NCBI GenBank assembly: GCA_004296455.1
Contig: AP018277.1
Coordinates: forward strand, 62,001 to 126,000
Direction: 5' to 3'
DNA length: 64,000 bases
From: Calothrix sp. NIES-4101
GTDB taxonomy: Bacteria; Cyanobacteriota; Cyanobacteriia; Cyanobacteriales; Nostocaceae
The position numbers and the translations under genes were made by a program. The notes beneath the pieces are model-generated. The model ran no database searches, was not told where the DNA came from, and worked only from the letters and a program-made list of their open reading frames with translations. Position 1 is the first letter of the stretch. Every line of letters starts with the position of its first letter. Shown piece by piece: positions 34,682-45,284 of the stretch.

Positions 34682-35034
34682 TGTTTTTTTTTTACCGTGA
34701 TGCCTATCTTCTTTAACATTCTATCGACTGTTGAGCGACCGATAAGAACACCTGTTTTTTGTTCTAAAGAAATACGAATTTCTGCCAACGTAGCATCATT
34801 ATTTGCTTCTACAATTTCTTCAAGAATTTTTAATTGCTGTTCGTTTAATTTCGGTGGAGTTTGCTCTTCCCTCACTTTCGGAGCAATATTTCCTGTTTCT
34901 CGATATTGTTTGAGTATTTTTTGAACAAAGCTTAAAGCAACTTTAAATCGAGTTGCAAGCTCGCGTTGTGATATTTTATCTTCGAGATAGGTATCAACTA
35001 TTTTCTGGCGTAAGTCAATTGAGTATGGTTTCAT
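34639..35034 (-). CDS. IS630 transposase N-terminal frame, copy C
   Basis: The helix-turn-helix part matches copy A, but the extra A in the run changes the frame so that it ends KKKHCTLRKKKLKEFRS. Fusion to the catalytic frame now needs a slip of a different size than in copies A and B. Confidence 0.8.
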   Translation of the reverse strand: MKPYSIDLRQKIVDTYLEDKISQRELATRFKVALSFVQKILKQYRETGNIAPKVREEQTPPKLNEQQLKILEEIVEANNDATLAEIRISLEQKTGVLIGRSTVDRMLKKIGITVKKKHCTLRKKKLKEFRS

Positions 35035-35662
35035 TTAGAATTTTTACCAGATGCACTACCTGATTAAATATCATACCTTATCAGACTGGGAAACGCTATA
35101 AGTTATTTGGTACAGCATTTTGTCACGTAACCACAAGGGTTTCAGGCTACAAAAATTAGAGGGGTTCAAATGGTACGGCTAAAAGCATTGGTGAGAACTT
35201 AAGCAGAAGAGCAAGATGTCAAGGGGTTTTGGAAGAAAAAGTTCTCTTGTCCTCTTTGTCGGTCAGGGAAAGGGGCAATAATTAATTTTGTATTGGGTTT
35301 TCGTTTACGCTTAACAATACCTAGATGCTGATTTTTCGGGTCAGAAAAATATTGAACAGGGTGATTGGCTTTACCTTTATTATAAGCAACATTAAAATGA
35401 TATAAACCTCGATAAATCATTTCTAAAGAAATCTGTTCAAAGGGTAAGTTAAGTTCATCGGCAACAGCATCACCCAAATCAACTTTCATCAGCATAAAAT
35501 AACCAAGTTGCCCAAATCTGCAATTGAATACCATTAATTGAACCCGTCCACAAATAACTCAAATCAAGTAAACGTTTGACTGTACTAAAAGCTTGCTCAA
35601 TACGCCAACGTCGTTGGTACAAATCTGCCACAATATATGGTGGTAAGATAGTAGGGTCATAC

Positions 35663-35757
35663 CAATTCACAATTCGCAATTCGCAATTCGCAATTAAAAA
35701 ACTTAGATGCAGCAAAGCTTTCAGAATTTACATCTGTATCATATTTTTCGTGAAATG
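35663..35757. repeat. Heptamer-bearing insert 1 in the IS4 transposase
   Basis: It contains CAATTCG/CAATTCG tandem heptamers (35666-35695) followed by about 60 bp ending TTTTTCGTGAAATGGTA. It separates the codons for YLTSVLD from those for PTILPPY. Confidence 0.6.
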
Positions 35758-36387
35758 GTATCAAGTACTGAAGTTAAATAAGAATGCCATTGTTTTTCTG
35801 AGCGAATTTCGACTAAACGTAAAGTTAAAATTGGTATACTTTTTTTGCCACAACCCAGAACAATCAACCTATCACGCAAAGCGTAGCTATTACTGAATAC
35901 TTCTTTTACTTGAAAAAATGCACCTTTTTTTATTCGAGTAATAAAGTCAACTTGTTGCTCAATCAATTGTTGCCAAAAATGGAAATGATAGAACCCTCTA
36001 TCTAACAATAGCAAGGTATTTTCTGAAACTAAATTTAATATATCTGGCTCAAATTTTATATCTGACCTAGAAGCCGATTTCGTCAACCAAATCTCTACTG
36101 GAAGATGAGTAACTAAATCAATAATAGTTACTATCTTCCCAGCTAATGTTCCTGGTGGAACATCTTCAAGACTTTTTAATTTCCGAAACAAAGCTTCCAA
36201 TGTTGAACCATCTACAATCCATATCTTTTTGAAACGAGAAAGGGCAAAATTTACACCATCGGGTAGAGGACGTTTTTGCCGATAATTCCACTGTTGCTGT
36301 AGCTGAGGTAGTAATTCTTTAAATACTTTTTCAAAAAAAATAGCTGGGAATGTTAAAAATCTGTTGGAAAGAGCTTTCTGAGTCAGT

Positions 36388-36572
36388 ACAATTCGCAATT
36401 CGCGGTTCGTAATTCGCAGTTAAGACCCCACGGATAAATCCGGGGGCTTGAACTCCGTTATGTCATAATTTATAGACCATAAATGAATTTAGGGGCTTGC
36501 ACCTTAATTAAGCAATTAAGCAATTAATTTCCAATTAATTAATTGCGAATTACGAATTACGAATTGCCAATT
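36388..36572. repeat. Heptamer-bounded insert 2 in the IS4 transposase
   Basis: It is bounded on both sides by AATTCGC/AATTACG-type short tandem repeats (36388-36421 and 36541-36572). The inside has the hairpin CCCCACGGATAAATCCGGGGG (split as CCCCACGGAT / ATCCGGGGG, 36426-36446) reminiscent of an IS200/IS605 end. It separates the transposase N-terminus (VTKQL) from LTQKALSNRF. Confidence 0.55.
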
Positions 36573-37115
36573 GTTTGGTCACTTTAGTCGCTTCTACCCA
36601 TAAAAACCCCTCGTTGTGTAACAAGCGAGTTAATTCTTGAACTCCTGAAACATTACGCCATAAAAGAGTTAAAACTGCTGCAAGCATTAACGGCAAATTG
36701 AGAATACGGTTCCTCATTCCCAACTGTCGATATAAAGCTTGTTGGTTAAAAATTGCTGGACTTAGTAGAGCTTCTAGGTGGGATGCCATCGCTTCACTTT
36801 CAATCAGTGGATGATGTTTCTTCTTGGCATGGTCTCGGTTGCTTTTTTTGCTACTCATTGGTTTGGAGTAAGTCGGACACCAAGCTCAAATCTATCATTT
36901 ATAAGCCTTTTAGCTGTTTCTTATATTTTGTTAATTACATATTGACTTTTGGCACTCTTCTTTAACTTCTCACCAATGGGCTAAAAGTAGTGGATCTAGT
37001 CTGCCAAATCCTAAATTTTAGGTAAAAGTTAGTTTTTTTTCTGAAATATAGTCTGAGTATGGTTTACAGACGACGCATGGCGGCAAAATGCGCCTTGGCT
37101 ACTTTTACCCCTACA

Positions 37116-37395
37116 AGGTCAAAAAATTAAATTACAAAGACAACAATCTTATGTCTGCCGTTCCCAAGAGCAAGGTAAAACTGAAAAAAGGGGCGTTGCA
37201 TAAATGCGGGATGAACTAGAGGCTGAAACTATTAGTATTTGGTTCAAAATTAAGCTAAATCATCCCATGAATCTGCAACGCCAAAAAAGGCATAGTAATT
37301 TTTGGATAGGTTTGTATGGTTTTAATTGGATAGTTGCTTGGCATGAGTGTCAAGCATGGGTCGAGGAACTGGTCGCTTCCATACGCACGCAATAA
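37116..37395 (+). pseudogene. Unidentified relic ORF split by a MITE
   Basis: Without the 91-bp MITE and one 8-bp target copy, a frame reads QGQKIKLQRQQSYVCRSQ ... TEKRHSNFWIGLYGFNWIV ... EELVASIRTQ and stops at 37395. I do not recognise it; it may be the tail of a transposase. Confidence 0.35.
37192..37282. mobile_element. 91-bp MITE of the GGCGTTGCA family, copy 2
   Basis: The ends are GGCGTTGCA and TGCAACGCC with an exact 8-bp duplication AAAAAAGG (37184-37191, 37283-37290). It is the reverse-orientation relative of 19980-20070. Confidence 0.8.
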
Positions 37396-37569
37396 GCAAG
37401 GATATTATCAGCGAGGTTTAAGGGCTATGGAGCTTATACAGCAAGCACTTTAGAGAGCTTGTCGCCCCTTGAAAATCAGGTCTTTCTTAATCGAGAAAAT
37501 AGAACCCTTTCCCCCACAAGCTTTTCGATAGCCACTACAAGGCAATGCTAGACATTGGCTTGTAGTAAA

Positions 37570-38958
37570 CTCACATCTTGCACCTGGAAATATGAATGTC
37601 AAAACCATGACTACGTGCAAGGGGAGTTAGCCGTTGAATATCAAGTAAAAGAAGATACACAATTATATGTGGAAAAATAGATTCAAGGGCAGATTGTGCA
37701 GCCTGACCCCAATCAGGTGGCGATGCGCCCTGAAAATGGAGATAAGTCCAATGGGCAATGAGGTAAGCAGTCAGTGAAAGGATAAGCCAGCGATACATAC
37801 CCAGCAGAGTCCCTTGCCCAAAACGGTGTAAGCCAAAACGATGCTTTGCAGTTTTAAACCACCCCTCAATCTGCCACCGACGCTTGCCCCACCACTTAAG
37901 AGTAGAAGCTTTAATTGGACGAGTAGACAAAACAAAGCGTTTTTCTAGTTTGCCATTATCGCGTTTTAAGTAATACCAAGAAACGGTAACGGGGAAATTT
38001 AAACCAAATAAATAAACCTGTTGACCCTGTTGATGTAAACGTCTTAAAAATCTGCCATCAGCCAACTTACGACTACTAGATACACCTGTAACAGCATGAT
38101 ATTTAAGCCGACGTACACCCTCAAGGAATTCTACACTGCCAAAGGCTGTGTCAGCTAAAATAATTGTTTGAAAATGTTGAGTTAAAGAAAGAGGTAAACG
38201 TTTAACCAGTTTGAGCCCAAGCATTGCAGGGGAAGGAGTTCCCTTACCTCGCCAAACACGAAAACTCCAAGGAATGCGCCATTGTCCTATTACCAAATAA
38301 ACTACGACTAGATGGAGACCACGCTTACCATTATAGACTTTGATTAAATCACTAAATTCTGGGAATTTGCCACGTTTTTCTAAAGTCGTCAGGTCAATAA
38401 TTACTTGTAAAAATGGTCTGCGCCCTTTGCCTGATGACGATAATGAATTGATAACTTTTTGTAATACTGAAGAGCGAATTATCCGAATCATTTCCCTTGT
38501 TGACCAAGGATTGATATTTAAAAATCGACTGATTGCGCTTGGGGATTTTGTCTGACTATGTTCAGGTAATGGGTGTCCTTGTGCCTCTAAGAATAACGCC
38601 AACATCGCTTCTAGGTTATCTTTTTGGTACTGCGTCGGCATCAGTTCTTTGAGGGTGTACACTAAATCTTGGGCGTGAGCAAGCATTTTCTTAGTGCTTT
38701 GTTTAATCAGATATTTCACGCCTTTTCTCTCATGTTTTCGGTTGCCAATGCAAATCTGACAATTTCATGGCGGTCATCCCCTTTGAAACGTACAGCATCT
38801 TAGCATCTGTTATTTTGGCATCCGAACCCGTAGTATTAGTTAGCTTGTAGTATTATTAATTACCTTTTTTTTGCTTTCGACAAGCCTTTGCTTCCTGTAA
38901 GATTTTGCATCATTATATTCGCTTTTACGTGTTTACACAGCTAGGTGCAAGATATGAG
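37570..38958 (-). mobile_element. IS4/IS701-like element, copy 1 (1389 bp)
   Basis: The inverted repeats begin CTCA(C/T)ATCTTGCACCT. A 4-bp duplication TAAA flanks it (37566-37569, 38959-38962). It has the same length as, and by eye the same sequence as, copy 2 at 45285-46673. Its right end lies inside the 3' end of a sensor-kinase gene and supplies that gene's stop codon. Confidence 0.88.
37571..38719 (-). CDS. DDE transposase (IS4/IS701-like), copy 1
   Basis: 382 residues. IIDLTTLEKRGKFPEF, TIILADTAFGSVEFLEG and KRRWQIEGWFKTAKHRFGL mark the DDE regions of an IS4-like fold; the WQIEGWFKTAK stretch holds the Glu. It appears intact. The 4-bp target duplication suggests the IS701 branch, but I cannot confirm the family by search. 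Confidence 0.85.
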   Translation of the reverse strand: MKYLIKQSTKKMLAHAQDLVYTLKELMPTQYQKDNLEAMLALFLEAQGHPLPEHSQTKSPSAISRFLNINPWSTREMIRIIRSSVLQKVINSLSSSGKGRRPFLQVIIDLTTLEKRGKFPEFSDLIKVYNGKRGLHLVVVYLVIGQWRIPWSFRVWRGKGTPSPAMLGLKLVKRLPLSLTQHFQTIILADTAFGSVEFLEGVRRLKYHAVTGVSSSRKLADGRFLRRLHQQGQQVYLFGLNFPVTVSWYYLKRDNGKLEKRFVLSTRPIKASTLKWWGKRRWQIEGWFKTAKHRFGLHRFGQGTLLGMYRWLILSLTAYLIAHWTYLHFQGASPPDWGQAAQSALESIFPHIIVYLLLLDIQRLTPLARSHGFDIHISRCKM

Positions 38959-40266
38959 TAAAGATAAATTTTCAATTGACTGATAGATGGGGATTTGAAT
39001 CATAAACTCTGTTCCCTGTCCGGGTTGCGAATAAAATTTTAATTTACCGCCATGTTTTTCTGTAATGATTTGATAGCTGATGGACATACCCATACCCGTT
39101 CCTTTTCCTATAGGTTTTGTTGTAAAGAAGGGGTCAAAAATACGCTTTTGAATATGTTCTGGAATACCAGAACCATTATCAGCAATACTAATTTCTATGG
39201 ATTGTGAATTAATTACAGATGTACGAATGATGATGCGATTGGGATTATCTTCGATTTGTTGATATGTCCGTTTGGTATTGAATTCTTCCAAGGCATCAAT
39301 GGCATTAGCTAAAATATTCATCAATGCTTGATTTAATAGTCCAGGATAACACTCAACCGGAGGTAATTTGTCATATTCTCGGATTAATTGAATTTCTGGA
39401 CTTTCAGATTTGGCTTTGAGACGATGCTGCAAAATCATCAGGGTGCTTTCAATACCCTCATGAATATCAACAGCTTTGAAATCTGCTTCATCTATGCGGG
39501 AAAAGTTTCGCAGCGACAGTACTATTTGACGGATGCGTTCTGTACCTATTTTCATGGAAGTGAGCATTTTAACTGCATCTTCCTGTACAAATTCTAGATC
39601 GACTTCTTCTGCTTGCTCTTGAATTTCTTCCACAGGATTGGGGTAGTATTTCTGATAAAGTTGCAGAAAGTCTAAGAATATTTGTGTATATTCCTCAAGG
39701 TGCTTGAGATTGCCATGGATAAAATTAACTGGATTATTTATTTCATGGGCAATCCCTGCTACTAGTTGTCCCAAAGCTGCCATTTTCTCGGATTGCACTA
39801 ACTGAATTTGAGATTGCTGCACTTGTTGTAGGGCTTTTGTGAGTTCCTCTGTGCGTTCAGCTACTTGCTGTTCTAAATTTTGGGTGAGGTGGCGTAATTT
39901 TAATTGGGTTTTAACCCGAGCAATAAGCTCAGCTTCTTGGAATGGCTTGGTAACATAATCAACTGCTCCCAAGTTAAGTCCCTTGATTTTATCAGTAGAA
40001 TCAGCAAGGGCAGTCATAAAAATTACGGGTATATCTTGAGTAATTTTATCAGCTTTGAGTCGGCGACAGGTTTCAAAACCATCAATACAAGGCATCATCA
40101 CATCCAGGAGAATTAGACTAGGTAAACATAGTTGGGCTTGGCTAATAGCTAATTCACCATCAGTAGCAATAGCTACTTCAAAACCCCCATCAGTCAATGC
40201 TTCTGAAAGAACTTCCAAGTTAGCGGGGGTATCATCTACCACTAAAATTAAATCTGGATTACTCAT
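38941..40266 (-). CDS. Receiver-histidine kinase hybrid, third gene of PhnD-sensor operon
   Basis: 441 residues. An N-terminal receiver ([40 protein letters not shown]) is followed by a coiled coil and HisKA with [17 protein letters not shown] (His near 174), then HATPase ([21 protein letters not shown]). The last residues (LLISCT) and the stop are read from the adjacent IS (37570-38958), so the native end is slightly changed. The start overlaps the upstream kinase by 4 bp. It probably receives phosphate from that kinase and passes it on. Confidence 0.9.
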   Translation of the reverse strand: MSNPDLILVVDDTPANLEVLSEALTDGGFEVAIATDGELAISQAQLCLPSLILLDVMMPCIDGFETCRRLKADKITQDIPVIFMTALADSTDKIKGLNLGAVDYVTKPFQEAELIARVKTQLKLRHLTQNLEQQVAERTEELTKALQQVQQSQIQLVQSEKMAALGQLVAGIAHEINNPVNFIHGNLKHLEEYTQIFLDFLQLYQKYYPNPVEEIQEQAEEVDLEFVQEDAVKMLTSMKIGTERIRQIVLSLRNFSRIDEADFKAVDIHEGIESTLMILQHRLKAKSESPEIQLIREYDKLPPVECYPGLLNQALMNILANAIDALEEFNTKRTYQQIEDNPNRIIIRTSVINSQSIEISIADNGSGIPEHIQKRIFDPFFTTKPIGKGTGMGMSISYQIITEKHGGKLKFYSQPGQGTEFMIQIPIYQSIENLSLLISCT

Positions 40267-42506
40267 GATTTATCTCTTAAAATATTAGTTAGTTTATCTA
40301 TTGATTGTTTAATAAAAGTTGTAATTACTTTGATTTGGAAACCTTTAGATTTCTCAATAATATACTCAACAAAAGCAGCATAATCTTGATTTTGTTGTTC
40401 TAAGTTTTGAGCAACTTCTACTAGTTTTTTTAATCGACCTTGTTGAGCAAGCTGGAGTAGATTTTCTAGGTCTACTAATGGGGGTAAGATTATATCTGTG
40501 GTGTTAGTTTCCCTTTGGCTACCATTGTGTTGATGTAACGACTCAGTTCTTCTACCACCAGTAATGGTGGGTTGATATTTCCAGGTAATTGGTAAATACT
40601 TTTGTAGTAACTGAAATAACTCATCTGCTGATATAGGTTTACTTAAGAAAGCATCACCACCAGCATCAAAACTCTGCTGTTGATCCATTGTGGAAACAGA
40701 CGCAGAAGACACAATGACCGGAGTCATTTTGAGTAGGGGTGATGCTCGAATTTGCTGTAAAAACTCATATCCATCCATCACAGGCATTGCAATATCAGTG
40801 ATAATTAAATTTGGCTGTATCTGAATGGCTTTGTTGAACCCATCCTTACCATTTTCAGCTTCAATTACGGTAAATTTGAGCGGTTCGAGTAAATTGATAA
40901 TTACAGAACGGTTTTCCCATTTGTCATCAACAACTAACAGCGTTTGTGACTCTCCTTCATAGCCAATTAATTGCTGTTTGGTAGTATTCATGGCATTATG
41001 TTGCCATTGTTTTACTAAGGGAAAATCAACCTCAAAGGAAAAAGTACTCCCCACTCCTAACTCACTTGTGACTTTAATTTCACTACCCATGAGACTGACG
41101 ATATTATGAGTAATGGCAAGTCCTAATCCGGTTCCTTCAGCGTGTCGTTTCCCTTCACCAACTTGTTCAAAGGGCTGGAAAATCTTTTCTAAGGAATCTG
41201 GACTCATACCAATTCCTGTATCTTCAATTTGGAAGCGGAGTTTGATATTATCTTGAGCTATAGCTATGGAATCAATTACCTCTACGTTAAATATCACCTT
41301 CCCTTTATTAGTAAACTTAACAGCATTCCCTAATAAATTAATTAAAACCTGACGCAATCGTTTATCATCAGTTAAAATGCCTGCTGGTAAATTAGCATCC
41401 GGTAGATAAACAAAATCAATACCTTTTTGTTCGGCTCGAATGCGAATAATTTCCCCAATTCCTTGGAGAAAAGACGGGAGATAAATTCCCTGGGGTTGTA
41501 ATTCCAGTTTACGGGCTTCAATTTTAGAAATATCCAAAATGTCATTAATTAAAGTCAATAAATGGGAACCACACTGGTGAATAATATTAATTCCTTTCTT
41601 TTCTTTGTCTCCCCAGGTTTGGGAACGGTGGAGAATTTGAGCGTAACCCAAAATTCCGTTTAAGGGGGTACGGAGTTCGTGGCTCATGTTGGCTAAAAAC
41701 TCGCTCTTTGCCTCATTTGCAGCATCTGCGGCTTGTCGTTTCTGTTCTAGAGAATTATAGGAATCTGCCAATCGCACTGCCATTTGGTTAAATGCCTGTG
41801 CCAATTGTTCAATTTCATCACTGGTGTGAATCTGCAACCGATAATTTAAATCCCCCGCACCCAACTTTGTGGCTCCAATTTGTAGGGCTTGAATTGAGCG
41901 AATTACTGGTAGCAGTGTGAGGGAAAATTGAGCAATGAAAATCAGCAGCACCACCCCAATTAAACAGTAAGTAATAATGGCTGTATTTTGCTGAAATTGT
42001 GCGGCAGCTTGTTGGGTAGCAGCATCTTCTTCCCGTACTTCCTCTATCAAAGCATTAAGAAACAGGAGAATATCATCTTTAAAGGAGTTAATAGCTTGGA
42101 CATCTTGCTGGGTTTGAGATAGGGAATAATTATCTTGTTGAGCAATTTCATCAACTAAGCGGACAAGAAATTGATGACGACGACGTACCACTTCCGGGTG
42201 CTTTGCTTCTGGCATCAACTTTTTTATCTCTGACAAACTAGTCAAAAAATCGGACATCGCTTGCTGATATTTTGTCAACTCAGCAGTGTTGTAATTGAGC
42301 AAAAGATAGTTCTTTAGTGCCGAAGTTTGCTTTTCCAAAGCAAGCCTGAGTTCTTGGCTAGTACGAACTGCTTGATTAGTGCGATTGCGGCTTTGCTCCA
42401 CAGATTTTTCTATATTTTTAATCAGGATTGTACTACCCCCAAGTAAGGCTGCTACCAATCCCACAGAAATCCCTGTGGAAGCAATAAACTTAGTGATAAT
42501 CTTCAT
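40263..42506 (-). CDS. Transmembrane hybrid histidine kinase
   Basis: 747 residues. TM1 (about 9-30), an extracytoplasmic helical domain rich in Gln/Glu (about 31-175), TM2 ([19 protein letters not shown]), a HAMP domain (about 200-255), HisKA with [19 protein letters not shown] (His near 276), HATPase (NAVKF, DTGIGM, GTGLGLA) and a receiver from about 522 ([29 protein letters not shown]). Overlaps of 4 bp with both neighbours show tight co-translation. It is likely the membrane sensor that reads the PhnD-like binding protein. Confidence 0.92.
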   Translation of the reverse strand: MKIITKFIASTGISVGLVAALLGGSTILIKNIEKSVEQSRNRTNQAVRTSQELRLALEKQTSALKNYLLLNYNTAELTKYQQAMSDFLTSLSEIKKLMPEAKHPEVVRRRHQFLVRLVDEIAQQDNYSLSQTQQDVQAINSFKDDILLFLNALIEEVREEDAATQQAAAQFQQNTAIITYCLIGVVLLIFIAQFSLTLLPVIRSIQALQIGATKLGAGDLNYRLQIHTSDEIEQLAQAFNQMAVRLADSYNSLEQKRQAADAANEAKSEFLANMSHELRTPLNGILGYAQILHRSQTWGDKEKKGINIIHQCGSHLLTLINDILDISKIEARKLELQPQGIYLPSFLQGIGEIIRIRAEQKGIDFVYLPDANLPAGILTDDKRLRQVLINLLGNAVKFTNKGKVIFNVEVIDSIAIAQDNIKLRFQIEDTGIGMSPDSLEKIFQPFEQVGEGKRHAEGTGLGLAITHNIVSLMGSEIKVTSELGVGSTFSFEVDFPLVKQWQHNAMNTTKQQLIGYEGESQTLLVVDDKWENRSVIINLLEPLKFTVIEAENGKDGFNKAIQIQPNLIITDIAMPVMDGYEFLQQIRASPLLKMTPVIVSSASVSTMDQQQSFDAGGDAFLSKPISADELFQLLQKYLPITWKYQPTITGGRRTESLHQHNGSQRETNTTDIILPPLVDLENLLQLAQQGRLKKLVEVAQNLEQQNQDYAAFVEYIIEKSKGFQIKVITTFIKQSIDKLTNILRDKS

Positions 42507-43459
42507 TTTTCGGCTACTTTTGTAGACTTGAGACGGTTGTAGATTTGCCGTGTTTCCTCAAAGTTGGCATCTTTCACTAAGGTATAGCCAGCAGTTTTAG
42601 TACCATGTATGTTCGCTACACCTACTGGAGCATCAATCAAAGCTTGTTGTATTTGCTTAATTACTTCTGGGGAAAACTTCTTGGTATTGATAACCACGGG
42701 AGTTGCGGGTATGGGTTTAGATTCCCAAATAATTTTGTAACGACTAGTACTAAAAGTTCCCGATTTTTGATTCCGCAAAAAAACTGCTTTATCGTTAGCG
42801 ATCGCATCTACTACACCAGCTACTAAATCTTGCACGGCTTTATCATGACTATCAGAGTAGTGGACTTTAGTAAAATCTTTTGTTGGCTCAATACCTGCTG
42901 TTTGTAAACCATCCATCGGTATAAGAAACCCAGAGGTAGAAGATGGACTGACAAAAGCAAAACGCTTCCCTTTCAAATCTTGCAGGGATTTGATATTTTT
43001 GGTACTGTCCGCAACTATGGTGCTAGTATACCAAGGTCTACCACTGTCTTGATCTATTGGTGCTGCTATTGGCTGAATATGAGGATTGCGCTTGTTGGCT
43101 TGAATATAAGTGAAAGCACCTAAATACGCCATATCTACTTCTTCTTGAACAATCAAATCCACCGCGTCTGTGTAATTTTTAGCAATTCGGAAGTTAATAG
43201 GACGTTTGAGAGTTTGCTCTAGATATTTTGCTAAAGGCTGTAACTTTTCTTGCTGGTGTTTAGCACTTTGGGCAGGAAGTACAGCTACTCGCAAAGGTTT
43301 ACTAATAGCAGGATTGGAAGAAGAAGTTTTCTTAGCTTGAGAAGTTTCCCTAGAAGCAGTTGAAGTACAACTAACAGCAAGGATATTGACGTAAAACAGT
43401 AAGCTAAATACCAGCGAATATCTCACAAAGGGATGATTTTGCCGCATAGCAAATTTCAT
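42503..43459 (-). CDS. PhnD-like substrate-binding lipoprotein
   Basis: 318 residues. A lipoprotein-type leader ([12 protein letters not shown]) precedes a periplasmic binding fold of the phosphate/phosphite/phosphonate family: [61 protein letters not shown] and [10 protein letters not shown]. No ABC permease or ATPase genes adjoin; instead two kinases overlap, which suggests a sensory rather than transport role. The ligand is unknown. Confidence 0.88.
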   Translation of the reverse strand: MKFAMRQNHPFVRYSLVFSLLFYVNILAVSCTSTASRETSQAKKTSSSNPAISKPLRVAVLPAQSAKHQQEKLQPLAKYLEQTLKRPINFRIAKNYTDAVDLIVQEEVDMAYLGAFTYIQANKRNPHIQPIAAPIDQDSGRPWYTSTIVADSTKNIKSLQDLKGKRFAFVSPSSTSGFLIPMDGLQTAGIEPTKDFTKVHYSDSHDKAVQDLVAGVVDAIANDKAVFLRNQKSGTFSTSRYKIIWESKPIPATPVVINTKKFSPEVIKQIQQALIDAPVGVANIHGTKTAGYTLVKDANFEETRQIYNRLKSTKVAEK

Positions 43460-43898
43460 GAGTACGACCTCTTGGATATTTTTAGAAACATGGTCTTGTC
43501 AAACTTCAATCTATACATAGTGTTCCCAGATTTTTCCAAAAACCCTGGAGAGCGATTTTTTTTTCGGGGGAGATGGGCAACAATATTGAGCCGAGATACG
43601 TGTAAAAACCTGCAAGATGGTCTGGAAAGCGTTGCTATATAAACGTTCTAGTACTTTTGATGTCTAATGAGAATTTGTGCATGAATGCAATGGCACTTCT
43701 GACCCCATATTTGCTTTTCGTCTACCACAGAGAATAATAAATACTGTTTGGTTGGAGTCTCTGGATTGGACTACAAAGCTTTATGTCAAAGAGTTTCAGT
43801 CAATTCACCACAAAAGATGATCATTGCCCTAGCTGTAAAACTTGTAAATAAAGTGAATAAATACTCTGGTTTTTGTAGCTATATTTGCTGATAAAGTT
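43460..43898. other. Intergenic region upstream of the PhnD-sensor operon
   Basis: No gene is evident. 43548-43575 (GAGAGCGATTTT ... TCGGGGGAGATGGG) resembles 25452-25485, a short dispersed repeat. The operon promoter must lie here. Confidence 0.4.
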
Positions 43899-44198
43899 GA
43901 TGTCGAACAAAAGCCTTTAGCCAAACCTAAACGCCGGGGTAAAAAACAACCTGGTAATGCGCCACAATTTGACTTGCGTACACATTTATACCGTATTAGT
44001 GGTGTTGATTTTACAGCTGTTGATGGTTTGGGTGCTTTAACTGTATTGATATTACTGTCCGAGGTCGGTTTAGACGCTTCTCGCTTTCCGAGTGTTAAGC
44101 ACTTTACCTCCTGGTTAGGTCTATGCCCCGGTAGTCGTGGGGGTGAAATGAGCAGTTGTACAGAAAGTTACGCTAAGGATTTGATGAGCTGCTTTTAA
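43899..44198 (+). pseudogene. IS110-family transposase fragment
   Basis: About 100 codons with RISGVDFTAVDGLGALTVL, LSEVG and FPSVKHFTSWLGLCPGSRGG, the C-terminal Transposase_20 region of IS110/IS1111 enzymes. The N-terminal catalytic half and the last part are missing. Confidence 0.7.
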
Positions 44199-44526
44199 CC
44201 CAAGCGATCGCTTGGGAGAAACCTGTACCAATTGAAGTCTCCGAAATTTGGGAGCCTCAAACCCTTGCTATGTCGTTGAAAAAAGCTGTACCAAACAGAG
44301 TATAGGTTAATTGATACTTTGAGCATGGCGCTGGACACTTTTTTGAAGAGCAAAAATATTGCTGTACAGAGTGCTTATACAGTAATGGTTTCAGACAAGC
44401 GCGTAACTTTCTGTAGCACTGACCCCTATGACGCGATCATAGGCTGAACAATTGTGTTTTTCACCCCAATTTTGCCCCAAATTTTAAGCATTATTGCTCA
44501 TTGATAAATAGCCTATCAGCCTAAAT

Positions 44527-44728
44527 TGTCACGAATGGCTCGGCTATTACTTCATCTTCCACCATTGGTCGCTGTTTCTTTTTTGCGTGGTCTCGGTTGT
44601 TTTTTTTGCTGGTGGTCATGACTCACCTCAATCGCTCAATTACTTGTCTAGATTGAGTTTCCCACTATTTTTACCTCTGCAAATACTACCCTTGACAATT
44701 TTCCCTTTTCTTTAACTTGTCACCAATG
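44527..44728 (-). mobile_element. Terminal fragment of an IS4-type element
   Basis: The right end CTTTAACTTGTCACCAATG and the first about 30 codons of the transposase (MTTSKKNNRDHAKKKQRP, start at 44618) resemble the IS4-type element at 35186-36978. The rest is gone. It abuts the KfrA-like copy 2, whose first 25 codons are missing. Confidence 0.7.
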
Positions 44729-45056
44729 CGGTTACATCGACAGGGAAAAACCAGTGAGGTGCTTTCTGGTTTGGATGATTTGATATTTACCTTGAATGAC
44801 GGCAGTGCTAGTTCTCAAAATGGAGTTTATCAAACCATATCGTCAATTTGCTCTAGGCTGGATAATTTAGAATCTCAACTGTCGGGTTCGGAGAATAGCA
44901 ATGAAGTTCCATCGACTAAACGTCTCAATGATTTAGAGCAAAAAATAGACTCTATAAATAATCGGTTGACTCAATTTGCTGAGGCAATTATGCAGCTTCA
45001 AAGTAATATTAATAATCAACCAAGACGAGGTAAGTCATACTACGGTAATTCTTATA

Positions 45057-45181
45057 AGTAAGTCGGCGTTAAAAAATCAACCTATGTAACGAAGTGTAAA
45101 GCCAACAAAGAGCTTATAAAAGAATCGTTCCAGGCTTTTTACAAAACTCAACATACCTTGGTTTTATCGTGCCGACTTACT
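45057..45181. mobile_element. 125-bp MITE with TA duplication
   Basis: The ends AGTAAGTCGGC and GCCGACTTACT are a perfect 11-bp inverted repeat, flanked by TA (45055-45056, 45182-45183). The empty site is visible in the intact KfrA-like gene near 23058. Confidence 0.85.
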
Positions 45182-45284
45182 TAATCAAGGGCAACCTGTT
45201 AAGTTTCAGCCTATTACAGAAGAAAGTTTGGCTTCCAGGTTGGGGGTAACTCCAGAAACCATCCGCAAGGAAAGGGAAAGTCAA

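Larger units (their letters stand above)
34070..35098 (-). mobile_element. IS630-family element, copy C, inside the MITE
   Basis: It is flanked by TA (34068-34069, 35099-35100); the empty site is visible in the intact MITE. The ends TAGAGTTTCC and GGAAACGCTA match copy A. It is slightly diverged from A and B, with several substitutions and ten instead of nine A residues in the slippery run. Confidence 0.88.
35199..36858 (-). pseudogene. IS4-type transposase in pieces
   Basis: The start is MSSKKSNRDHAKKKHHP (36858). The middle part (about 36398-35740) has IWIVDGSTLEALFRK and ENTLLLLDRGFYHFHFW (both Asp regions); the end has VADLYQRRWRIEQAFSTVKRLL (the YREK/Glu region) and continues to 35199. 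Two repeat-bearing insertions (about 36388-36572 and 35663-35757) break the frame, and at least one further shift lies near 35520. The pieces otherwise collectively make a nearly complete IS4-type enzyme. Confidence 0.8.
35186..36978 (-). mobile_element. IS4-type element (1793 bp), decayed
   Basis: The terminal inverted repeats begin CATTGGTGAGAA and the element is flanked by an exact 9-bp duplication GGCTAAAAG (35177-35185, 36979-36987). The empty site is visible in the intact MITE near 26280. The transposase inside is interrupted twice. Confidence 0.85.
33931..37111. mobile_element. GGGGTAAAAG MITE split by two insertion sequences
   Basis: The outer ends match those of the intact 348-bp MITE at 26155-26502 (opposite orientation). 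Removing IS630 copy C with one TA, and the IS4-type element with one 9-bp target copy, leaves a sequence closely matching that MITE. The order of events is therefore clear: the MITE came first and the two IS elements followed. Confidence 0.85.
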
